From Anaspis maculata (Eukaryota; Arthropoda; Insecta; Coleoptera; Scraptiidae): a stretch of DNA of 64,000 nucleotides. Shown in pieces: positions 42,325-53,625 of the stretch. The stretch spans positions 55,717,787 through 55,781,786 of the forward strand of contig OX421962.1 in assembly GCA_949128115.1 (NCBI GenBank), in the 5' to 3' direction. The notes beneath the pieces were generated by a model. The model saw only the letters and a program-made list of their open reading frames with translations. It did not search any database and was not told the origin of the DNA. Position 1 is the first letter of the stretch; the number at the start of each line of letters is the position of its first letter. The translations under genes were made by a program, and so were the position numbers.

Positions 42325-43330
42325 ATTTCAGATTTTACCGCGGTAGGCGAAGGTTTTTCTTCGTTTTTCTGCCTGAGGGCCCATTTCGGCACGTTTCCCT
42401 TGTGTGCCCGGAATTGTTGCAAAAGCTACATTTCGTCTGCTTTTGTTACTACTGGGAGTAGCTCCTAGTGAAGTACTTTCTTCTTCCTGCAGATTATCTT
42501 CAATTCGTCTGGGCTTCGTCAAGTAGGTAGCTCTTTGAAATTAGACACCTTATCTCTTGGCAGATGTCAACGAATTCTTGGCGACATCAGCCCGTAGACC
42601 ATGTCTACTTGAACGGTCTCAGAGGTGGTACCCTTCGGGAGTTGCGCTAGTAAGGCTTGCGATCTACTAACGAAACTGTCGGTGCTCATGTTCGAAGTAT
42701 GCTCACTGGAGAAAAGATCTCGGTATACACGATGACACGGTTTTCTAGGACTTAATGTGTGTCTCAGAAATGTTAAAACTTCGTCCTAGGTCGTCAGTGT
42801 ATCCTTGACACCTTAAAGCTACGTTGCTGCATGCTCTGTTAGAACTAACGATAGTCCTTTCAGTGCATTTTCATCGGTAACGTCCATAATTTTTTTGAAA
42901 GTCTCGATCGCATCGATGAACTAGTTGACATTGCTGTCTTTGCTTCCGTTGAACCGAGCCGTACATTGGTTTTCCTGTCAGGACAGGCGATGAGCGTAAG
43001 GTAAATTGTAGGGCCTTCTATTGTTCAACTATCGCGTTTTGCACGGTTTGAAGGAATGCGGCGAATTGATCCGCGAACATCGTCACGTTGGGATCCTGCG
43101 CGGGCGGGCAATAGCGAGAATACCCGTCGCGTTTCTGATCCTTTTTGGGCGGCATGGTGAGTCAAGAACACGAAATCTACCGAGAGTTTCGAAAATCCTG
43201 TTGTCGAATTTGCAATCCTGTCGAAATGTTTTCCTCCTTATCGGCCTGCGCTGGCCATAGGAATTTTTGCCCTTTATTAGTACTCTTACATGCTCAGAAA
43301 AATTGCAAAGTGGACAACACAAACAGCCAG

Positions 43331-43402
43331 ACACTCCCGGGAATCGAACCCGGAGCTCCCATGACCGCAGACAGCCACTCAACCACCTGCGTCACGGGGC
43401 CG
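43331..43402 (-). repeat. tRNA-like sequence (SINE-type), minus strand
   Basis: The minus strand has an A-box-like TGACGCAGGTGGTTGAGTGG and a perfect B-box within a stable T-arm (CCGGG TTCGATT CCCGG). The 5' GGCCCCG does not pair with the 3' AGTGTCT, so a functional acceptor stem is missing. A tRNA-derived SINE head or tRNA pseudogene is the best reading. Confidence 0.6.
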
Positions 43403-43591
43403 TCAGAATGCCTTTAGTGATGTCACGAGTACCTACTTGGTGCTTCCTTTGAAAGAAGTATTTTCCTGTCTGGCAGGGCGGCAGGTAATGTAAAATTCAT
43501 AATTGACTCGTGGATAATCAACCATTTTTCTCACCTGTCTCAGTAATGTCTTACCGAGAAAATTAATTGCACTTTTGTGATTGTATAAAAA

Positions 43592-43917
43592 TTATTTATT
43601 TATGTTGGCTTCTATTGCAACATTAATAATATCATTTCCTAAGAAATAATCTGTGGCAACTATGTTAGCATCTTTGGCCCAATCATCCCTGAACCACTTT
43701 GTAACTTTCCTGTTTACATCGTTGGCAAGCTTGCGCAAACTGTTGCTTCTGAAAATCAAATCAAAGGTCTGCGGCGTGAGCTCTGCCATCAGAGCGAACA
43801 TTGGATTTAGTGTTACTCTGTGCTCCCTGATGGCCCTCGAAAGGAAATTCTTCAACTCCCCTATGTTCTTTGTATCGCCCCAGTGTTGCTGTAACGGCTG
43901 CCAGAGCCAGTAGTTAT
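43592..43917 (-). CDS. PI-PLC X gene, last exon
   Basis: Acceptor gaattgcag; stop TAA at 43594-43592. Residues 315-422, starting D-N-Y-W-L-W-Q-P and containing A-E-L-T-P, a family motif near the C-terminal barrel strands. Confidence 0.93.
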
Positions 43918-46900
43918 CTGCAATTCACACATATCATTAATCAATCATTCCGTTATTCGGGTTGATATAGGTAGGTACCTAGGTATTTCAACATTTTCAT
44001 TTGTTACACACACACAGAAAGACGGGAAGTGAAAAAAAAATTACCTACCTCTAGCAGTGGCTTTATCAGCGTAACAGATGATTAAATTTTTGTTTTGGGC
44101 CCAAATTTCATTCAAAGACGGCCCTTTGCCCACTTGAAGTCCACCAGGAGGTAGCGCCAAGTCCCCGAGGTGTTCATGAATCAAGTTCACAAATCTGTTA
44201 TGCAAACTTGCGTTGAAATTAGATGGATATGGGAAGCGATGGAAATCTACTATGATTATTTCTTTTGGAGCCAGTTGGACGAATTTTCGGATCTCTTTGA
44301 AAATTGGCTCAATTCTACTGATACGCACTAAATCGTGATTGATGAAAAACCTGAATGAAAAAAACCAGATATTCAAAAAGTAAAAATAACAAAATTAACA
44401 AGGAAATGGAAATATAGTAGGTGATAGTAGATTGTATTATAAGTGAGAGGAATATCAACTACCTATGTATATTTAACTTAAAAGTACCAACTAATGTATC
44501 GATATAACTCGATATGTATTTTGGCAGTTTGTAATTTTCACGTAAGTATGAGCGGATGCAAGCCTCGATCCGCTCGACTCAAGTCAAACCGGCCAAAGCA
44601 CCGGATCGGCTTGAGCTGCTCGATCCGATTGAAATCTCAATCCCGACAGTTTATATCGGCAATTTCGAGCGGATCAACCCGATCGGATAGAGTTTCGATC
44701 GGATCGAAAACTGCGATAGAAACGCAGTCAATTTCAACTTTTTTCCCCCATTTGAATTGGGATATTGGCTATTGATAGGTACAGTTACGATCGCTTAAAT
44801 GGAAACACTTGACATTACTTGCCATTCGTATTTTCCATATTCTGACCAATTGTAAAATATCTCCTCATGGGAACTTGGCTAGCCATAGTAGAGAACGTCT
44901 TTTTGTGCTGTCGTCAAGATTGAGGAGAAAAATTGAATAATATCAGCTCAAATTGAAAAAGAAAAACAGTGCAGTGGTGTCAAAGGGTTTCCATTTATGA
45001 GCTCGCAACTGTATGGGATACTTCAACGGCCGATCAGAAAACATCAGCCGAATTGGCGGAGGCGCCGTCATTCCAAAACACACGGGGAAGCACGCGAATG
45101 GCGGTGATGATTCGAAAGTCGTCTAGAAATCGTATGCCGGGTCACTGAGGAATCTGCTGGAGAATGCATGGAACATTCAAGATAAATAAGTCGGACCTAT
45201 ATAAGACATCAATCGTCGGCTCACGAGCAGTATTGAATTTGGAAACGAACGAGTGCGATAGAAAGCGAAGTAGTAACCTGCGATAACTTGCAAGTATTTA
45301 GATAATTGTTGGCGTGTATTTATTGTAGTACGCAATAATAAACAGTGTGTGTTTTAAAACGATCGTCTCAATTAGGTATAATCGAACCCGTACGCGAAAT
45401 ACGTAACAGTATGTACCTATGTTTTTTTTTAATGATACTTTCGATTATTTCTGGGACATATGTAGATAAGTACGTGTTCATTCCAAAAAGGCATAGAAAA
45501 GCTACGAACAAAATTCAAAGTACTTTCGCATTGAAGAAAAAAGTGCTAAAAAAATTTGCACAGGATTTAATTTGCAGGCACGAAAAGCTCTGTGGTGTGC
45601 ATGAGTGAAACTTGAAAACGACCGACACAAGCTCATTAGAATAATAGAAATCATAAAGGTTGATTGGTTGTTTTGAACCCGACTCTTGTAAAACATTAAA
45701 CAAGAGGTACCTACTCACCCTTCACGTTCGTAGAATCCAATTCTGAAATCTAGGTAGCGAATTCCATGAACCAGCTGGGTCCACACATTTCGATCTTGAT
45801 TCAAAATATAGCTCTCTAGAATTCTTGGAACTCCACTGAAAGCTCCGGAGTTGTGAGTTCCTGGTATGAACAAATTTCCAATTTTTTGATTTCCTATTTG
45901 GAGTCTGCAAAATGGAACGAAATCAGCAAAATTACACGTCTGCATCAATTACAAAGACATTCGGTGCACACGTTCAGGTACCTATAAAAAAGTATCTACC
46001 GACACAACACAGGGTGATTTATACCTAGATGTATCAAATAAATGGAGAACCGTATCCAGAAACAGTGCGGGTCGTTGTATGTAACTGTAGGTATATTACG
46101 TGCAGACGACGTGGAAAATAAAAAATCAAGTGACTTCTCCATGAGATTACTTAGTATCAAAGGCTTGAAAGCAACTTATCCCCCATTTAACAAATATAAT
46201 GACTTTGGCAGTATTCGTCAAATTCCATGATTTTTTTTCGTGGTCTTTGGTCTTTGATGCCCCAGAAACCGATTAAGACATAGGGACATAGACATTAAGA
46301 CATGGGGATATATCTTTACGCAGCTGGATATCGCAAGGCTATTTTGATACTTCCTGCTCCGAGATAATATCCACCATTTTGAAAAAGGAGCGCCACTGAA
46401 GTTCCAAAAGACGAAAAAAATATCACAGCGGGTCAAATCGTTTATTTGAGTCTTAGTTATGACCTGGAAAGCGGTTTGCCTTTATTATCATTTTCAACTT
46501 GTTTTTCCCTACCACGTCCACTACAATGAATTTATTATTTCTGTGAAAATAATTATCAGGTTGCGCGTAATTATCAGGTTGCGCGCGCATCTGTTGCTCA
46601 TCTGATCGTTCTTAGATCTGTGGAATATTATATTTCTTCTCATATTGGCAATGACGATGCAATTCACGCTATAGCTACTCATTCACGCGCTTGACAGTTG
46701 TAACATCAATTTGACTTTTTCGATGTCGGGCTTATAACGTAAATAACAATCAATGAAATAAAATGATGAAAATAAAATGTTTTTCAAGTTCCAAAGACAA
46801 ATTTCGTAACAGGTGGGTACCAGGTTGGTACACCTACACATATTACTTTGTTTTTTTGAAGTGGTTCTTCATCTCTTTGATTTAATTATAAATCACTCGG

Positions 46901-49900
46901 TGTTGCAAGCACTACCTACGTAATTGTATTAGAAAACGTGTTACGAACAGCCAATTCCACCAACATTTTATGAGGAAATTAACTTTATCACGCTCATAGT
47001 CGCTATGCAACAGCCAATAGCATGACCAGTTACTATGAGTACGATAAAGTTAATTCGCTCATAAAAGTTTCGTGGAACTGGAGGTAAGTACTTGATAATA
47101 TAACTGGTCGTAAGCAACTATGTTTCGAAACATTATTTCACTTACTATGCACATTTCACAGTAGTGCATATTATAACATTACATACTTGTTATACAGTGT
47201 CTGCAGTTAGCTATGCAGCCATGAAATGCACTCTTAAAGTTTATCAGTAGCGGCTCTATTTTGCTCTCTGTCTCTAATATCGCCGGTAATTAATAAAGCT
47301 TTATAATATTGTTGTGCTGCTAAGTACCTTTGGTTAAATACCTATTATCATTCATCCATGTCGGCTGAATTCCCAGACACTTGGTGTCCACAATTTCACC
47401 CCCTTTTATAGACGTAATCCAATATGGAAAACAATGAGGTCCCGGATCCGTCCTGATTAACGTATCACGATGCTCCCAGTTCCCAGGGAGCCAGGGCTGA
47501 CCGAACTTTATCTTAGTTTTGTAATATCCTTCGGGGTGATCCGCAGCCCGAATCTTTACAAGAGGCAGAGGCTCTTCCTGGAAAAATATAGAAATAATAA
47601 TGTGACTTTCTATTTGTCCTGCATATTTTGTTCATTGTCTAGTGTCTAAAACCTATGGTTTGATCTAGCTATACATATAGGTAGGTACTTGTATTCGTTA
47701 AAATGTATTTCCAAAATAGAGTCTACGTTAGCTTGTGATTTCCATCTACTATTTATATTATGGTGGCCCAACGAAAAGTTCCCACCCCAGTTTTTGAGAG
47801 AACGGGCGAAAAAAGAATACAATCGATTTTCGAATTTGGCCTAATCCTTGATATATTAGGGTTGGAATATTTCTTATCAATTATTTGGAGAGTTTCAACC
47901 CCTAAAATTTTGCATTCTCTCTCTATTGAAAACTGAAAATCTGTTAGTAAATGAGAATCTAAAAGAATGATTTTCCATCATATCTTTTTCAACCTGAGCG
48001 GTTTTTTTGTGCGAAAACCTTTTTTTAAAATGATGTGTATATGCCGTTCACGTTTCAAATTCAGTAAGATGACTTTTTGGAGCAAAAATAAAGTGACAAG
48101 CTCAGGAACTACGTCTACGGCTCATGGCACCTGCAATTCTGCAAAGTTATGGAGCGAAACTATTTATAAGCGGCCATTAGCCGTATCCTCCTAGCGCTCC
48201 AGCTTGTCACTTTATTTTTGCTTCAAAAAGTCATTCTACTGAAAATAAAAAGTGTACAAGATGAGGGTGAGGCGCCTCTTTCAACTTCTGTATTTTATAC
48301 TCCACTGAACTGGTCATTTATCCCTTTGGAAAGGTCAAGTTTTACATACATTTTGTCTTTGAGTTGAAAACCAATGCTTTAATTGGAGAATGCTCTAAAA
48401 ATTCTCTAAGTGTGGATTTGAACCCAGGACCTTCGCCTTCAAAAGCGGGGCCGAGCTCACCGTGCTACCGACTGGGTTAACAGGCACTTTATTACAAAAA
48501 TGCAGAGCTTTTTGGGTCCTTTGACTAAGTGATAAATTTGTATTTCGTTGTGACAGGCTTTGTACACTACCTACTCTTGTTTTATTCTTAAAAATAATGC
48601 TAGTGAGTTTTATAGAGTTCTTGTGAAAAACCGCCTTGTGTTGAGAAAGATACATTTTTTGGTTTGTTGACCATTTCGAAAAACTCCCAAACATACTTAA
48701 AAAAAACCTAGGCAGTCATTGAGGGAATTCAAAGACCTTTAAAATGAGGTATCACTTGACTCCTATCGCCATTGAAAATTTTTTGTGGGGTAGTACCTAA
48801 CCCCGACTGTGGAGGTGAAACATCATTACTGAATTCATGATATTCAAATGTCTCCCTCGAAAATTAAATAAACCTGACTCAAGTTTTTCTTTTCTTTTCG
48901 CCAGTTGTCTCAAAAACTGATGAGGGAACATCATTTGCTGAACCAGGGCAATGAAAAAAGTAGGTAATAAATATAAAACCTGCTGTAAAGTTTGAAGGTA
49001 TAGATATAATTGTATAGGTAGAGGAAGGTATGTATATCTCCTTACACTTCTATCCCTCAAGTCATTGTTGTACAAAGCTATGTAGTCTGGTCGAATGTTG
49101 TCAGGATATTCGCAGTCGGTGATCCAATTCATCTCCAGGTACGTATCCTGGTAGGACGATATTGTCAGATGAACACGACCGCATTTTCTTTGCACTAGAA
49201 AATAAGTATCTATTCATTAGCATATTTATGGAGGTTATTCACTCGTTAAAAAGGTGAAAACATGCGACTCAATTTGGAAACAGGAGAAAAAAGTAGGTAT
49301 GAGCTGCAAATCTATTGAAGATATCATATTTTACTAAAATGAGTTAAGACTTCTCGTTCCCTTGTTTAGTGCCCTTGGGTTTCTTGACACGATGCTGTGG
49401 GTCAAGGACAACGCCAAAATAATCAATTACGTCGTGGCCCCCTTGGCAATTGTGATAAGATCAAGTACATACTATCACGTCTAGTGTCTCCAATTCTAAT
49501 TTAATTCTCCAGAAAACAATTCATGAATAAACAAAACAAAGCGTAGCATCAGAATAATTCATTCACTGAACTCTTATAATTTGATCATTTAGAATGAAAT
49601 GATTCATCCAAAATTGGCATTGTTGTTGTTGTTTTTGCGAATTCGACACAAAGAACTTTTTGGCCTCATCCTTCTATAGCTACCTACTCGGTTTAAATTT
49701 TCTTCAAAAAGTATTTGGTTCAAGATGCCTGATATAAAATATATAGCTAACAAAGGTATAGTAATGACTGATTTAGCAGTATCACACATTGTTTTAAATA
49801 TGAAAACGCAACAACGAATCGGTTGTCACTTTGAAATTCATTTATTCTAATTTAATGTGATACGACATGGGTGGGCATAATGGATTCCGAATTACGATTC

Positions 49901-50046
49901 GTACCATAACATGCAATTTTCAACAAAGTGCCGTTAAAAAAAATATAATACTTATAACTTATAAGAAGAAACTTACCATCGACTTCAGAAGAGAACGACA
50001 AGGTATTTCTGACACAAAATACTAAAATTAAAGTTGCACCAATCAT
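43592..50046 (-). CDS. Secreted PI-PLC X domain-containing protein (6 exons, complete)
   Basis: Minus-strand exons 50046-49977, 49194-49046, 47577-47342, 45904-45719, 44350-44049 and 43917-43592 join in phase with GT-AG borders into 1269 nt (422 residues plus stop). Residues 1-18 look like a signal peptide (MIGATLILVFCV...). Residues 25-150 form an N-terminal module starting C-G-x-V-x-L-T-I-S-S, typical of insect PLCXD-like proteins. The X domain begins near 153 with I-P-G-T-H-N-S (putative catalytic His169), then R-Y-L-D-F-R (201-206), N-H-D (His219) and I-V-D-F-H-R-F (249-253). There is no Y, C2 or PH domain, so it is not a signalling PLC-beta/gamma type. In the family, X-only proteins cleave or bind phosphoinositide or GPI-type substrates; the substrate here is unknown. 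An AATAAA overlaps the stop region. An LTR-like repeat and other debris lie in its introns. Confidence 0.92.
44049..44350 (-). CDS. PI-PLC X gene, exon 5
   Basis: Acceptor tttcattcag, donor gtaggt, phase 1. It carries F-F-I-N-H-D (second catalytic His block) and E-I-I-I-V-D-F-H-R-F, plus the central X-domain region. Confidence 0.95.
44560..44710. repeat. GATC-rich imperfect repeat tract
   Basis: Six or more occurrences of gatccg/cggatc-type words in 150 bp, in both orientations and embedded in Ser/Arg-like GC-richer sequence. It looks like a decayed element or a locally expanded motif; no function can be assigned. Confidence 0.5.
45008..45408 (+). mobile_element. LTR-like sequence, copy 1 (probable solo LTR)
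   Basis: About 400 bp closely related, in the same orientation, to 62475-62864. Shared blocks: agccgaaytggcggagg, ccgggtca, the TATA-like ctatataa at about 45197, the polyA signal in aataaacagtgtgtgtttt at about 45337, and the end cgaaatacgtaaca. TATA, AATAAA and a terminal ...aaca are LTR features. The 5' border is uncertain, and no internal retroelement sequence flanks it. Confidence 0.65.
45719..45904 (-). CDS. PI-PLC X gene, exon 4 (catalytic His region)
   Basis: Acceptor ccattttgcag, donor gtgagt, phase 2. It carries I-P-G-T-H-N-S-G and V-H-G-I-R-Y-L-D-F-R, the first two X-domain blocks. Confidence 0.95.
45905..47341 (-). other. PI-PLC X intron 3
   Basis: Contains a direct duplication of ttatcaggttgcgcg at about 46552-46586 and a MITE at 46951-47081. 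A lone acagggtgattta at about 46010 resembles one end of a CAGGGTG element, but no partner was found. Otherwise nothing recognised. Confidence 0.65.
46951..47081. mobile_element. MITE family B-like element
   Basis: Ends ccaattccaccaacatttta and ataaaagtttcgtggaactg, inner aactttatc/gataaagtt mirrored. About 130 bp. Confidence 0.7.
47342..47577 (-). CDS. PI-PLC X gene, exon 3
   Basis: Acceptor atttttccag, donor gtattt, phase 2. Residues 74-152, rest of the N-terminal module, with a conserved-looking Y-Y-K-T-K-I-K-F segment and the linker to the X domain. Confidence 0.9.
48049..48254. mobile_element. MITE family A, copy 2
   Basis: Shares ggagcaaaaataaagtgaca, agcttgtcactttatttttg and gtcattctactgaaaataaa with the copy at 23413-23603; inverted arms of about 50 bp. 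Confidence 0.8.
48410..48486 (-). repeat. tRNA-like sequence (SINE-type)
   Basis: The minus strand has cagtcggtagcacggtgagc (D-arm/A-box-like) and gggttcaaatcc (B box). The acceptor ends do not pair, so it is not a functional tRNA gene. Confidence 0.6.
49046..49194 (-). CDS. PI-PLC X gene, exon 2
   Basis: Acceptor tattttctag, donor gtaagg, ends phase 0. Residues 24-73, a beta-rich N-terminal module beginning Q-R-K-C-G-R-V-H-L-T-I-S-S, with a second Cys in TDCEYPD that may form a disulphide. Confidence 0.9.
49977..50046 (-). CDS. PI-PLC X gene, exon 1 (signal peptide)
   Basis: ATG at 50046; 23 codons plus one base, donor gtaagt (phase 1). The hydrophobic run ATLILVFCV after the start and polar residues after it fit a cleaved signal peptide. 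Confidence 0.85.
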
Positions 50047-51236
50047 TATATTGTCTACTAATTGATTTACTTGAGAAATGTTTAGGTAAATTGAGGACAG
50101 GTGTTGTCCATGTCAGCATTCAGCAGTGGTTATTTTGTTTATAATAAATACATGTCGATGGTAGGTGCTGCTAAATGCTCGTCGACACTGCAACTGAGTG
50201 ACGTTAGCCATCCGTTTCGAATAACTACCAAGTTTATTAACGTAATTCCTTTTGTACACCGCATCAATCTGGACGACTGACTACGGATTTAAATGCGGAT
50301 GCTGGATGGTCCAGTTCCTAATTTGCCCTCAAGAAAATGATGCTGAAAAGCAATTCCCTAATGGCAGTCATTCATTTTATTTGAATAAAAAAAAAACACC
50401 CTTGTTAAAGTACCTTTTTTACCCTGTGCTATATTTTCTAAAACTTTTAAATCTTAAGATAATTAAAAAATGAGAAAATTCATTCATTCCTACTTTCATG
50501 TGAACTATAGTATTTTCAATTCCAATATTTTTACGTCCTATCAGAAAGCATTTGGTAGGTACCTACCTAATTCGACAAGAAAAAGCGACAGTTATGCCAT
50601 TTGCTTTTTGGGTAAGTAGGTATACTGGTATACTCACCTACTGAGTATTAAATTGTATAGGTGAGCACCTACACCTAGATGAGTTTTTGTATGAGATTTG
50701 AGAATTGAAGTACTTTGTTGCAAATTGAAACTTGAGTTGAATTGAACACTGTACCAGATATAGGTATTATACAATGGTGTTGTCTAACCGATATTCCACT
50801 CATTCCAGGTAGGTAATCTAATTACATGAAAATAGTAGCAACCTTGAACGTACCTAAGTGACTAATAAAATTGTTGAATACAAGTTTTTGCATGATGTTC
50901 GCGTTAATGTACTTAACACGGAAATAAACTGTTTTCTGCGATTAGTCGGGCGTATATTTCCTTAGGAATAAAAACAATTTAAGATGAATCATCATAGATC
51001 ATATAGATTTTCTTATACTCATAGCAGGGCCTTACAACTTTTGACGTCCAAGGCGAAGACACATACAGTACGTTCAACCTTACAGTGTGATTCAAGTGAG
51101 CTATGATTTCCAGAATTTTTCGTAGGTACTTTAATTAAGTATTACATCTACACAATTTCCAACTGTATTTCAGAAAATATCAAATAGATTTGAGAAAGCG
51201 AATTTTGTAGCTAAGAATTCTTCAGGAAATAGTTAT

Positions 51237-51363
51237 TTACATAATAAGGCAGGAAAGTGAATCTTTATACAGGGCTAGTAGGCATCATATTCAAGGACGA
51301 GCGTAAGCAAGGCCTGGAAGCCTACGTGCTCTGTAAAGACACTTTCCTGGCGTATTATGTATA
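51237..51363. mobile_element. Inverted-repeat element
   Basis: acataataaggcaggaaagtg at the left is mirrored by cactttcctggcgtattatg at the right. Confidence 0.6.
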
Positions 51364-51498
51364 ACGTTTTACCCGAAACTACCTCAATAAACCACAAAGA
51401 AAGAAATTGATACCAGAATTCTGAAATGTCATTCTGGCACAATTTGGCAAATACGTATTACGTTGCTGGGTCCAGTTTCCAGCAAACAAAACGTTTTT

Positions 51499-51600
51499 GA
51501 CGCAAGAGAGTAACATTTTTCTGCCTAGGCAGGTCAAGACTTTACCTGCCTAGGCAGGGAAATCTCACTTTCCTGCGCCAAAAGACTCTTGTAATGGACA
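51499..51600. repeat. Hairpin with repeated palindrome CTGCCTAGGCAG
   Basis: Two copies of the 12-bp palindrome ctgcctaggcag about 12 nt apart, flanked by further weaker complementarity. Confidence 0.6.
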
Positions 51601-52011
51601 CTCCACCTGTCAGTTTCGGGTAAATCCATTTTCGAGTCCCGATTTGATAATTTTTTTGACGTGACCGATTTTGATTCTGTTTGAGACGTTTCATATCAAA
51701 AAGATTCATCTGTCGCACATTTCAGACAGGATCGTGAATTGGTCACGTCACAAGAAAAACAAGATACGTTTCAGAAGTAGGGGCGTGGAAATAATTTTAT
51801 GAAAACACAATTGACGAATTTTAAACTACAAATGACGCTTTCTCAAATAAAATTGATATTTTCTGAAACATGTACAACTGATGGAAACGGTGTAGTGGCG
51901 CCTTTTGAATGATGAAGGATAAGGAGGTGGGAATAAGGCACGTACCACGTATCGTACAGTAGCGCGCTGCAAGCGATTTTTTTTCTAGTTTTGACTTTTG
52001 AGGGGACCTCA

Positions 52012-52200
52012 ATAGGCCATGGCACAATGATGTTAATGTTGACGCAATGTTAGCATTCAAAGCAATCAGTTTCAAATGGTGACGTTCACAATTATGTTAG
52101 TGGCAATGGTAATCATTACCATTAAAACTCGTTGCTTTGAATGCTAACATAAATTGCCGATAAAATTACGTTAACATTAACATCATTGTGGATGGCCTAT
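52012..52200. mobile_element. MITE, about 190 bp
   Basis: Ends ataggccatggcacaatgat and atcattgtggatggcctat; inner caatgttagcattcaaagca is mirrored by tgctttgaatgctaacat. Confidence 0.75.
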
Positions 52201-52799
52201 AACTCTTAGGGTCTGACCACACCAGCGATATGTTCGAAACAAAAAAGTGGCTTATTTCGCGAAAAGTGGCTAATTATGTTGAACCTACAGTGATTTTGCA
52301 CCGTTTGACACATCAAGTGCCTTATAAAAAGATTAATAAGTAAGTAATAAGTAGGTAAGTAGTTTATTTCTGAATGATAAAATGTACAATAAATTAATAG
52401 AAGTTCAAAATTAGGAAGAGAGATCATATCTCTATGATGGTGATGGTAGATCACAGACCAACCATTCCCAAAGTGGAAAAGAGCTGAAAATATGCTGATT
52501 CTTTCTTAAACAAATCAAAATGGTTTGCGACAAGGATTTCTCCACAAAAAAAGCGTGAAATCCGACAAGTAAGCTCATCAAGAAACGCATCAAATTTTGG
52601 AAACGGTCATATCGTCGTTATATTTTTTAGATAGATGGGCCCGTATATTATTTTCTACAAGAGTTCATAGAAATATAATTGGAAATTATGCCTTCTTTTT
52701 CTTCGAATATTAAGAGTAATTTTGATGGGAAATTCCACACTAAACTTCATCGAGCAACAGAATTAATGTTCATGCATGGAGTGGTAATTTCTTGGAATT

Positions 52800-53190
52800 T
52801 CTTTCTATTATTTTCCGCAATCACAGAACGGTTCCGCATGATGCAGCACGAGCGCTCTCGGGTATCCCACTCTTCGCCCTGATGCTTGCGATCAGAGGAA
52901 ACAAGCCTAGGAGTGCCCACCAGCAAACCAGAAACAAGGCCAGTGAGCAGTTCGTCGAGCAGTGGCAACGGCAGTGGAACGCCTTGGTTCAAAGTTGGAT
53001 GAAAAAAATACTGGGGAGCCTCAAAAGCCTCAGCGCCAGGACAACGCGGAACACGCTCGTTTTCATTGTAACGGTCCATCAAGGCAGCGAGAAGACCTCG
53101 AAGAAAAACTGGGCAGGAGAATCGCCGTCGACAATCTCGTTCATGAGATGCTCAGAGGCAAAGAGCAATGGATCGCAGTTTATAGTTAGC
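52800..53190 (+). pseudogene. Non-LTR retrotransposon reverse transcriptase C-terminal fragment
   Basis: The plus-strand frame starting about 52800 reads ...RTVPHDAARALSGIPLFALM, then W-x-R-x-W-N-A-L-V, matching the region after the RT thumb of jockey/R1-like elements (A-Y-R-T-V-S-x-x-A, W-x-x-x-W). After a frameshift near 53010 another frame gives D-N-A-E-H-A-R-F-H-C and L-G-R-R-I-A-V-D-N-L-V-x-E-M-L, the usual C-terminal CCHC-like region of the same elements. 5'-truncated and frameshifted, hence dead. Confidence 0.75.
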
Positions 53191-53625
53191 AGTTTTTAGT
53201 TTATAGCAAATATAGTTTGATTTCCTTCACCTGTTATAGCCCAAAATATGAATCTTTTTTGTTATATCCATTTCCGTTATTTACCTTCGCAAAAATTTGA
53301 CAAACACATGACAAACACAAACAGAGTAACGTCAAGTGCATGCCACGTGCCGTGCATCCCACGGTCATGTCACGTTTGACGTTGGCCTCCAGAAAATGTC
53401 AACCGCCGGCCATGTTGCCATGTTGTGACGTCACACTTCTTCGGTCTATTGTAAACTAGTAGCTGGCAAAACTAGTAGGTATAGCTGGCATGATGCTAGT
53501 GGTACCTACCTAGGTAACAGGATATTTAAAACCCCAGCCCATAGTTGCCAGGCAAGGGCCAATCATAGCTCTCCTTGCATAGCAACACCGCATGAGAATT
53601 TCGTTTCCCGTTTCAAGAATAAGAG

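Larger units (their letters stand above)
39120..43155 (-). pseudogene. Decayed Ty3/gypsy-type retrotransposon (gag-pol), minus strand
   Basis: Minus-strand fragments follow the gypsy order: gag start at 43155 (basic N-terminus, about 57 codons before a stop), CCHC knuckle at 42277-42324, retropepsin with LDTGA (42055-42282), retropepsin/linker continuation (41420-41641), reverse transcriptase (41291-40447), RNase H (40409-40098), integrase zinc domain (40123-39857), integrase core (39786-39556) and integrase C-terminal part (39467-39120). The pieces lie in different frames with stops between, and a minisatellite splits the protease, so the element is dead as read. No flanking LTR pair was recognised. 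The RNase H and integrase order identifies Ty3/gypsy rather than copia. It is unrelated to the host genes on either side. Confidence 0.9.
44351..45718 (-). other. PI-PLC X intron 4, with GATC-rich tract and LTR-like sequence
   Basis: Contains a GATC-rich patch at about 44560-44710 and the LTR-like sequence at 45008-45408. Otherwise AT-rich without recognised features. Confidence 0.7.
47578..49045 (-). other. PI-PLC X intron 2
   Basis: Contains a MITE (48049-48254) and a tRNA-like sequence (48410-48486). Nothing else recognised. The next intron toward the 5' end (49195-49976, 782 nt) shows only AT-rich sequence with a short (ttg)n run near 49620. Confidence 0.65.

Noticed and set aside
39120..43155. 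Active gypsy element or domesticated gag/integrase gene
   Set aside because: Frameshifts and stops occur between and within domains and a minisatellite splits the protease; no domain is intact as a separate host-like gene.
43331..43402. Functional tRNA gene
   Set aside because: Good T-arm and B box, but the acceptor stem cannot pair, so it is called tRNA-like only.
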